A stretch of 64,000 nucleotides of DNA from Maridesulfovibrio frigidus DSM 17176 (GTDB lineage: Bacteria > Desulfobacterota > Desulfovibrionia > Desulfovibrionales > Desulfovibrionaceae): contig NZ_JONL01000004.1 in assembly GCF_000711735.1 (NCBI RefSeq), positions 62,001-126,000 on the forward strand. The letters are read 5' to 3'. Below are positions 55,575 to 62,414 of this stretch, one piece after another. Each line of letters opens with the position of its first letter. Positions within the stretch are counted from its first letter, which is position 1. A model generated the notes under the pieces. The model was not told where the DNA came from. It saw nothing but the letters and a program-made list of their open reading frames with translations, and did not search any database. A program made the position numbers and the translations under genes.

Positions 55575-56270
55575 TTGAGAAAGCTGTTTTCAATTTTCAT
55601 TATACTGATTCTACTATCCCTTACTGCCGGAATCAGCTTTGCTCGCAATGGGGCTTTACCCAATAAGGTAGCTATCGATGCTGATCAGGCGATTGGTCTT
55701 TTGAAAGAAGGAAATCAGCGTTTTGTAAAAGGTTCCAGCGTTTATCCGAATCAAACATCGCACCAGCGTAAAGTTTTAGCTTTGCAGGGGCAGCATCCTT
55801 TCGCCACAGTTGTTTCCGGAGCAGATTCCAGAGTGGACCCCGTGCTCATTTTTGATCGAGGACTAGGCGATTTATTTACCGTTCGTACCGCAGGAAATGT
55901 TGCTGGTACAGATACTCTTGCCTCAGTTGAATATTCAATGATTACGCTTGAAACTCCGCTATTGATTGTGATGGGACATACACGAAACAGTGTGATTAAA
56001 GCGGCTGTGGAGAAGATTCCGGTTAAAGGATATCTGGTTCAGCTGGTAGGTAAGTTAAATCCGTCCATCAAGATGACAAAGGTTTTATATCCATCACTTA
56101 AGGGTGACGAGCTTGTGGATAAAGTTACTGAAACAAATGTTCGGCAGGTAATGCGTGATATTTTGGGGAGCTGTCCGGGGGTGCTTGAAAAAGTAAGATC
56201 CGGTAAGGCACAAGTTATGGGTGCTATTTACGACACAGACACAGGAGCTATTCGCTGGCTTGGTCCGTAG
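55575..56270 (+). CDS. Exported beta-carbonic-anhydrase homologue lacking zinc cysteines
   Basis: 231 residues from a TTG preceded by GGCGGAG. This gives a clean signal peptide (RKLFSIFIILILLSLTAG, cut after SFA). Starts at 55503 or 55524 add an unlikely extension. The mature part follows beta-carbonic anhydrase along its length: LLKEGNQRFVKG, HPFATVV, IFDRGLGDLFTVRTAGNV and TPLLIVMGH. The usual CSDSR is SGADSR and the usual GHTxCG is GHTRNS, so both zinc-binding cysteines are replaced by glycine and asparagine, while Asp and His remain. Classical hydratase activity is doubtful. It is divergent from the decarboxylase operon. Confidence 0.85.
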   Translation: MRKLFSIFIILILLSLTAGISFARNGALPNKVAIDADQAIGLLKEGNQRFVKGSSVYPNQTSHQRKVLALQGQHPFATVVSGADSRVDPVLIFDRGLGDLFTVRTAGNVAGTDTLASVEYSMITLETPLLIVMGHTRNSVIKAAVEKIPVKGYLVQLVGKLNPSIKMTKVLYPSLKGDELVDKVTETNVRQVMRDILGSCPGVLEKVRSGKAQVMGAIYDTDTGAIRWLGP

Positions 56271-56376
56271 CAGAATGAATTAAAGAACGATTGGTTTTTT
56301 TTAACGTAAAAGGATATTTTTTGCAGGCGCTGGGCTGTAAGAATTATCCTTTGCAGCAAGGTTTCCAGTCCAGTTC

Positions 56377-56505
56377 CGAAACATAGGGACGTTTTATCCA
56401 GATCATGAAACAAACCGCGAGAAGCTTATTAAGTGGGCTGATACGGCCATGTATAAAGCTAAGGAACAAACTAAGGATAGCAGTATTGCCGCCAGTGCAG
56501 AATGA
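56377..56505 (+). pseudogene. Remnant of a GGDEF (diguanylate cyclase) C-terminus
   Basis: The frame ending at a TGA at 56503-56505 reads IGTFYPDHE then LIKWADTAMYKAKEQ, which is the last third of a GGDEF domain (pattern SIGva-YPdh...LlkrADeAMYkAKe). The upstream frame shows no recognisable GG(D/E)EF motif and no start codon or ribosome-binding site. It lies between the carbonic-anhydrase-like gene and the NtrX gene and appears to be a decayed fragment. Confidence 0.7.
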
Positions 56506-56510
56506 TCTAC

Positions 56511-57896
56511 TTATTCAACTTGAATTTCGTAAGATTTAAGCTTGCGATATAGTGAGCTCCTTTCCAGGCCTACCGCTTCGGCAAGTTTGGAAACTGATCC
56601 ACCGAACTCTTTTAATTTTATTTCGAGGAATTTAGCTTCGAAGTCTGCACGGGCTTTCTTGAAATCAAGTTGCCCTTCAGGAAGTGGCAGTGGAATTTGA
56701 TCTTGATTGCACCTTTCAGCTCTAGGTCCGTCAGCTATTTCGGGGGGAAGTTTGTCAGGACCGACTTCTTTTCCTCCGAACATAATGAGCATACGTTCAA
56801 CGAAATTCTTCAGTTCCCGCACATTTCCGGGCCATGAGTATTCGCTCAGGACAGTTAAGGCCGCCTCTGTAAAGTTTAGCGGTTTGAAACCATGCTGTCT
56901 GTTGAGGCGAGTTATGAATTCTTTGATAAGCAGCGGGATATCTTCTGATCTGTCACGTAGTGGAGCCACTTCAAGTGGGAATACTTTGAGTCTGTAGTAT
57001 AAATCTTCTCTGAAGTTGCCTTCTTTAATTTCTTGGAAAAGATCTTTATTGGTCGCTGCTATCACGCGTACATTTACATTAATAGTTTTACGCCCGCCGA
57101 CTCTTTCAAAACATTGCTCTTGGAGTATTCTAAGTATTTTAGCCTGTGTTTTAAGGCTCATATCACCAATTTCATCAAGAAATAAAGTTCCAGTGTCCGC
57201 AAGCTCAAATTTGCCTTCCTGCGCTCTTTCAGCCCCGGTAAAAGCCCCTTTTTCATGTCCGAATAGTTCGGACTCAATGAGTTCTTCCGGAATAGCTGCG
57301 CAGTTTACGGCGACCAGAGGCCTATCTTTTCTAAGGCTTAAAGAATGTATTGAACGGGCTACAATTTCTTTGCCTGTTCCGTTTTCTCCGGTGATGAGTA
57401 CCCATGCATCTGTGGGTGCAACTTGCCCGATTACTTCACGCATGGACACAATAGCGTCAGAACGTCCGGTAAGTTTGGCGGGCTGCTCTGTTTCAATGCG
57501 TGTTCTCAGAGCTTTGTTTTCAGATTGCAAACGTGAAAATTCGACCGCTTTTTCCGCTGTGATAACTACTTTTTCAAGCGAAAGTGGTTTTTCTATGAAA
57601 TCAAAGGCGCCTTTTTTGATAGCTGATACGGCAGTTTCAATATTGCCATGGCCGGAAATCATGACCACTGGTAGCCATTTCCATTCTTTCTTGATGCGGT
57701 CTAAAACTTCAAGACCGTCCATACCTGGCAGCCAGATATCCAGAAAGACTAGATCAGGCATGTCTTCTGACAAAGATTTTAACGCTGCTTCACCGCTACC
57801 GGCTTCAGCAACCTCAAATCCTTCGTCTTCCAGAATGCCTCTAAGTGAGTACCTGATTCCGTCTTCATCATCGACAATGAGTATGCTTTTGTTCAT
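56511..57896 (-). CDS. NtrX-like sigma-54-dependent response regulator
   Basis: 461 residues. Receiver domain 1-120 (IVDDEDGIRYSL, phosphorylation Asp in LVFLDIWLPGMDG near 53, lysine in EKPLSL). AAA+ activator domain 145-380 with Walker A GENGTGKE, the sigma-54 contact loop GAFTGA, Walker B LFLDEIGDM and YSWPGNVRELKNFVERM. A Fis-type helix-turn-helix ends the protein (LAEAVGLERSSLYRKLKSYEI). It activates sigma-54 promoters when phosphorylated, presumably by the NtrY-like kinase in the same operon. It is the last gene. Confidence 0.94.
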   Translation of the reverse strand: MNKSILIVDDEDGIRYSLRGILEDEGFEVAEAGSGEAALKSLSEDMPDLVFLDIWLPGMDGLEVLDRIKKEWKWLPVVMISGHGNIETAVSAIKKGAFDFIEKPLSLEKVVITAEKAVEFSRLQSENKALRTRIETEQPAKLTGRSDAIVSMREVIGQVAPTDAWVLITGENGTGKEIVARSIHSLSLRKDRPLVAVNCAAIPEELIESELFGHEKGAFTGAERAQEGKFELADTGTLFLDEIGDMSLKTQAKILRILQEQCFERVGGRKTINVNVRVIAATNKDLFQEIKEGNFREDLYYRLKVFPLEVAPLRDRSEDIPLLIKEFITRLNRQHGFKPLNFTEAALTVLSEYSWPGNVRELKNFVERMLIMFGGKEVGPDKLPPEIADGPRAERCNQDQIPLPLPEGQLDFKKARADFEAKFLEIKLKEFGGSVSKLAEAVGLERSSLYRKLKSYEIQVE

Positions 57897-57907
57897 GAGT
57901 ATTTCCG

Positions 57908-59311
57908 CTATTTATCGAAAGAAAAGTTTTCATTTTTTATAACAGCGATGCAGGCATCAACTATATTTGGGTCGTAATGGGTTCCGCGTCCACGAATTAT
58001 TTCGTCTGCAGCTTTTTCGAATCCGAGAGCCGGACGGTATGGTCTATGGGAACTCATAGCCTCCACGACATCGGCAACAGCTATTATTCTCGCTTCAAGA
58101 ATAATGTTGTTGCCGGAAAGCCCGGCCGGATAACCTGATCCGTTTATACGTTCGTGATGCTGATGTACAATCTTAGCCACTGGCCACGGGAAGGATATAC
58201 CTTTAAGAATTTCATAACCGACTTCAGGGTGCGTTTTTACTAAACTCATCTCGATGTCGGTGAGTTTTGTAGGCTTTGATAATATTTCAGCTGGGATGGA
58301 AAATTTCCCCACATCGTGAAGAATGCCCGCAACCTTTATGCAATGAATCTCTTCCACGGACATTTGAAGTTTTATAGCGATTTTACAAGCAAGTTCGGCA
58401 ACTCTCTGCTGATGTCCAGAAGTATACGGATCACGTTTTTCAGACATGATTGCGAGGGATGCAACAGTTTCATCAAATGTGTGCCGCAATTTCTTAAGGC
58501 TGTTTTTAAGAGCTGCTTCACTCTTCTTTATCTGAGAAATATCTCTCAAAACAATTACAGTGCCTATAGTTGTTTTGCGATCTTTGATTCCGGAAATACT
58601 TACTGAAACAGGAATATGTTTATTTTGGGTTTTTAAAATGGCGTCATCAATTTGAATTGTGTTTTCTTCACTGTTAGCGAAGTCGTCTAATATATTAAGA
58701 TATTTAAGACTTATAGGGTCTGCCATGTTCACTTCTGAATTGAAATCTTTTGCAAAAATATATTCTGCTGAGCACCCAAGCATGAGTGAAGCTGTTTTGT
58801 TAATAGATTTTATTTGTCCATTTTTGTTGGTGGTAATAACTGCATCGCCAATGCTGTTAAATGTAGTTTTAAGCCAGCGTCTATTTTCTTTTAGAGCGCA
58901 TTCAGCTCTATGTTTGTATAGAGCCATTTCAATGGTCAGACTTAATTCGCGGTCTTCAAATGGTTTTATAATATAACCAAAAGGTTCGGTTATTTTAGCA
59001 CGGGAGAGAGTTTCTTTGTCTGCATATGCAGTGATGTAAATGACAGGAATACAATGTTCTTTGTTGATTTCTTCTGCAGTTTCTATTCCGTCCATGTCGC
59101 CTTCAAGCATAATATCCATAAGGATAAGATCCGGCAATTGCGCAATAGCTAATTCGATAGCTTTTTCCCCGGTAGATACAACTCCGATGACAGTGTAGCC
59201 TAGAGCATTAAGGCTCCCTTTGATGTTGAGAGCAACGATGGCCTCATCTTCAACAATAAGTATTCGAGATCCTTCGTTGCCGTATTCTGGCTGTGGTGAG
59301 TAAGGAATCAT
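57908..59311 (-). CDS. Receiver-PAS-HD-GYP protein (c-di-GMP phosphodiesterase type)
   Basis: 467 residues. Receiver domain 1-130 (IVEDEAIVALNI, LILMDIMLEGDMDG). A PAS domain follows (WLKTTFNSIGDAVITTNKNGQIKSINKTA, about 145-260). The HD-GYP domain occupies about 275-460, with ILHDVGKFSIP, HPEVGYEIL, VHQHHERINGSGYPAGL and VADVVEAM. The HD and GYP residues are complete, so hydrolysis of cyclic di-GMP is expected. It lies 11 bases upstream of NtrX and downstream of the NtrY-like gene, so it is inserted between the kinase and regulator genes of one operon. Confidence 0.92.
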   Translation of the reverse strand: MIPYSPQPEYGNEGSRILIVEDEAIVALNIKGSLNALGYTVIGVVSTGEKAIELAIAQLPDLILMDIMLEGDMDGIETAEEINKEHCIPVIYITAYADKETLSRAKITEPFGYIIKPFEDRELSLTIEMALYKHRAECALKENRRWLKTTFNSIGDAVITTNKNGQIKSINKTASLMLGCSAEYIFAKDFNSEVNMADPISLKYLNILDDFANSEENTIQIDDAILKTQNKHIPVSVSISGIKDRKTTIGTVIVLRDISQIKKSEAALKNSLKKLRHTFDETVASLAIMSEKRDPYTSGHQQRVAELACKIAIKLQMSVEEIHCIKVAGILHDVGKFSIPAEILSKPTKLTDIEMSLVKTHPEVGYEILKGISFPWPVAKIVHQHHERINGSGYPAGLSGNNIILEARIIAVADVVEAMSSHRPYRPALGFEKAADEIIRGRGTHYDPNIVDACIAVIKNENFSFDK

Positions 59312-59429
59312 AATAGTGCTCGGTATTTTTAGCTAGCTATGTAAAATATATTCAACAGTGTGGGAATTGTTATAATAAAAGTACTTTAACCATGAGTTAT
59401 TATTTCAGGCAAGCACAAGGAGTACCTTA

Positions 59430-61622
59430 TTAAGTTGGCAATTCAATGACAAAAGTTGTCCCGTGCGGCTCCGAAGGTTTAACTCTAATGAATCCACGGT
59501 GATCGGTTATAATCGACTTTACAATAGTAAGCCCGAGACCGGTTCCACTTTTTTTACTTGAAAAATAGGGTTCGAACATTCTTGATCTTTCGTCAGAAGT
59601 CAGGCCCGGTCCATTGTCCTGAACCTCAATTCTCAGCCATCCCAGAGTGGAGTCATGCATCGCAGTAATATTGACTGTAGGATTTTCGCACTCTCCCAAA
59701 GCTTCGGCGGCGTTGGTGAGTAAATTGATCAACGTCCTACGCATGGCTTCAGTATCAAGCTCAAGGTCAGGTATTTTTGTGAGCAATTCCAGTTTCCATG
59801 AAATGTCAGTGTGACTGTTGTTATACATGCTGACAATTTCTTCGAGTAGCGGAGTCATATTGCCGGGATTCAGCTTAACTTCCGGTAGTTTTGCATAGGC
59901 AGAGAATTCTTGAACCATCTGTTGCAGATGTTCAACCTGAGAGACGATAAGCTCTGTGCTTTCGCGGAAAACTCCATCTTCGATCTGTGGACCGAATTTT
60001 CTCTGCAACCTTTGTGCTGAAAGCTTGATAGGGGTCAGCGGATTCTTTATTTCATGAGCGATGCGTCTTGCCACTTCTCGCCATGCCGCGATCCTCTGCA
60101 TTTTTTCCAGCTCAGTAATATCTTCAAATACTGCAACAATGCCGTTGCTGCTGCTGGAAGTTTTGAGCGCGACAACATTGACCAGAAATTTACGGTGACG
60201 GCCGTCCACGGTCAGCGAGAGCTGTCTCTGCCACTGCGAATACGGGCTTGATGCCATATGAGACCGTGCGTCTGAAATGAGCGAGGCCAGGTCACCTTCA
60301 GGGAGCAGTGCGAGAGGATCTTTGCCGTGAACAAAGCGGGCATTGATACCGAGCATTTCTTCGATAGCATCATTTACCGTGCTGATTTTTCCATTTTCAT
60401 CGAGTGAGATAACGCCCGCAGTAATGTTGTTCAGAACCGCTTCCATGTAGCGGCCTCTACGTTCAAGTTCCTGATTCTGTTGAGCTAATCGTTCGTTGGC
60501 CGTTTTCAGACTTTTCTGACTATCTTCGAGATCTTCCGCCATACGGTTGAATGACTGAACCATGAACCCCAGTTCATCATCAGAGTTGTCCTCGAGTCGC
60601 ACGGAAAGGTCTCCGCGCGCAATTCTTTGCGAACCTGCCGCCAAAGCCTGAATAGGAGCAGACAATTCTTTTGACAGTCTGAACCCGAACCAGATGGAGC
60701 CGAGAATGATAAGTAGAGTTGTCACGCCAAGAGTGAGGTACAAGCTCATTTTCAGTGGATATTTAAGGGTCTTGAGTTGTTTGTACTCATCAAGACCTCT
60801 AACAACCCGGTCTAACTTGAAAAGCAGTCCCTGCCCGATATTATCACCGATAATAAGAAAGCCGGTGCGCGCATCATCAACAGGTAAAACCCCGATAACC
60901 ATGTCGTTGCCGGGCATAGGATGTATGGTTGACCAGAAATGAGGGTTCTCTCTCATGTTATCCCAGTCTACTTTAGCCTCGATTTCCGACCATGCTTTTT
61001 CCCATGAGCCTTCGGAGTGCCAGTTTAGCTTGTCCCCGTCCGGCTGGATTACTCCGAGCAGGCCGAGGTCATATTCAACCAGTTTGGTGGCGAGGAACTG
61101 GTTCATGGTTTTCCCACCCCAAGCGTAGCGGCTTTCTTTGATAGCTCCGAGGACGTTGTTTCCTCTACGCTCAAGGCCTTCCTGCGCTGATGCGTAAAAG
61201 GCGCGGCCCAGTTCAAGGGACTGGACCATGGATTCTTCCACCTGATTCTTAAACCAATAGTCCACAGATACCTGCACGAACTGCATCGCCATGAAAAACA
61301 TGAGCAATGTCGGGACAAGAGAAAGGGACATGAATGAAAGGACCATTCTCGTCCGAAGTTTGGAGCCGAGCACTTTCCTGCGTCGTTCTAAAAGAAGCTT
61401 AACTCCGTTCCGTACAACAATGAAAAGGACAACAAGAAGAAGAATGAAGTTCAGGTTGAAAAGACCGACAAATAGATATGAGTTTACACCGATATATTTA
61501 AGCTGAACAACGCTGAGCGCCACAAAAATGAGCAGACAGAGAAATGCCAGAACATATTCACGCTGTCTTTTTTTGCGCTGCTTAGTGTCAGGGACACTTA
61601 CTTTAATAGATTTTTCGCTCAT
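59430..61622 (-). CDS. NtrY-like membrane sensor histidine kinase
   Basis: 730 residues. Four transmembrane helices (about 22-45, 48-72, 92-115 and 290-312) flank a periplasmic sensor region. A HAMP domain follows (LSAPIQALAAGSQRIARGDLSVRLE near 320), then a coiled coil, a PAS domain (about 395-500), the phosphorylation histidine near residue 523 in RRIAHEIKNPLTPIKLSAQRL, and the ATPase domain with NAAEA, DNGPGLT and GTGLGLTIVKSI near 665-705. This is NtrY architecture. The NtrYX pair often responds to redox or nitrogen state, but the signal here is unknown. Confidence 0.94.
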   Translation of the reverse strand: MSEKSIKVSVPDTKQRKKRQREYVLAFLCLLIFVALSVVQLKYIGVNSYLFVGLFNLNFILLLVVLFIVVRNGVKLLLERRRKVLGSKLRTRMVLSFMSLSLVPTLLMFFMAMQFVQVSVDYWFKNQVEESMVQSLELGRAFYASAQEGLERRGNNVLGAIKESRYAWGGKTMNQFLATKLVEYDLGLLGVIQPDGDKLNWHSEGSWEKAWSEIEAKVDWDNMRENPHFWSTIHPMPGNDMVIGVLPVDDARTGFLIIGDNIGQGLLFKLDRVVRGLDEYKQLKTLKYPLKMSLYLTLGVTTLLIILGSIWFGFRLSKELSAPIQALAAGSQRIARGDLSVRLEDNSDDELGFMVQSFNRMAEDLEDSQKSLKTANERLAQQNQELERRGRYMEAVLNNITAGVISLDENGKISTVNDAIEEMLGINARFVHGKDPLALLPEGDLASLISDARSHMASSPYSQWQRQLSLTVDGRHRKFLVNVVALKTSSSSNGIVAVFEDITELEKMQRIAAWREVARRIAHEIKNPLTPIKLSAQRLQRKFGPQIEDGVFRESTELIVSQVEHLQQMVQEFSAYAKLPEVKLNPGNMTPLLEEIVSMYNNSHTDISWKLELLTKIPDLELDTEAMRRTLINLLTNAAEALGECENPTVNITAMHDSTLGWLRIEVQDNGPGLTSDERSRMFEPYFSSKKSGTGLGLTIVKSIITDHRGFIRVKPSEPHGTTFVIELPT

Positions 61623-61637
61623 AAATGATTTGGAGAT

Positions 61638-62249
61638 TTAGTAAGTAAAATCAAGTTGATATGTGGCAGAAGGGATAACATCCCATGACCAGAAGAAAAG
61701 TGTTTTTTTGAGCCATTCAGGGACGTCGATTTGATCGAGGCTTACATTAAGTTTAAGCTTGTAACGTTCTCCACGTTTCAGAGTACTCCAGGGGCCAAGA
61801 TCCAGAACAATAGAATCCCATCCTTTTTGGAGCAAGTGGGTAAGATTTTTGTTTCGCAGTGGGTTTTTGTTGCCGGGTTGTTCTAAAACAAATTCTTTTG
61901 ACAAAGAATTGTATGAAAGTTTGTCTGAATAGATTTTGTTTGCCACCTCAGAATCGGCCCACAGGCTTTGATGAACATACAGAGTCGCTTCACACTCAAG
62001 TTTCAGCTTAATGCCGTTTTCAAGAGCTTCCTCTGCTTTTGTGTCTCCCTTAAGATTCAGCCCGAACCGTGCTATGATTGCTCCCGCCTGATTATCGAGG
62101 ACCATATTTTTTAGATCGAGAGATGCTGCGTGAACCGAGGAAGCTGAACAAAGTAAGGGCGCAAACAGACAACATACAATGACCAGTAAGTTTACTAGTA
62201 TGGTATGTCGCGGTATAATGTTTCTTTTGTTCAGGTTGTAAGCCTTCAT
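61638..62249 (-). CDS. DUF4390 exported protein
   Basis: 203 residues from the ATG at 62249 with AGGAA upstream. An N-terminal hydrophobic stretch (ILVNLLVIVCCLFAPLL) reads as a signal peptide or anchor. The mature region is beta-rich and ends WDVIPSATYQLDFTY, the DUF4390 pattern. DUF4390 genes commonly stand directly upstream of NtrY-like kinases, here 15 bases away, so a role as a periplasmic partner of the kinase is plausible. Function unknown. Confidence 0.82.
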   Translation of the reverse strand: MKAYNLNKRNIIPRHTILVNLLVIVCCLFAPLLCSASSVHAASLDLKNMVLDNQAGAIIARFGLNLKGDTKAEEALENGIKLKLECEATLYVHQSLWADSEVANKIYSDKLSYNSLSKEFVLEQPGNKNPLRNKNLTHLLQKGWDSIVLDLGPWSTLKRGERYKLKLNVSLDQIDVPEWLKKTLFFWSWDVIPSATYQLDFTY

Positions 62250-62340
62250 TTCGGTTCCTATAATAAGTGTTTCTAAGGAGAGACTAACAGTCACTAATCA
62301 TTTGTTCAACATTATGATTGCCTAAGTCCTGATTTTACAG

Positions 62341-62368
62341 TTGAACTGTCTTTTCGTAAGATTATAAT
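62341..62368 (+). promoter_or_regulatory. Sigma-70-type promoter of the DUF748 gene
   Basis: TTGAAC (62341-62346), a 16-base spacer and TATAAT (62363-62368), 46 bases before the start codon of the gene at 62415. Confidence 0.6.
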
Positions 62369-62414
62369 GTAAAAGAGTCTTATAAAGGTTAATTGGAGAG
62401 ATACGGAGATTCTT

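Noticed and set aside
57016-57942. A 308-codon open frame on the plus strand
   Set aside because: It lies opposite the NtrX-like gene, whose protein has complete family motifs. The antisense frame is serine/proline rich with no recognisable domain or ribosome-binding site.
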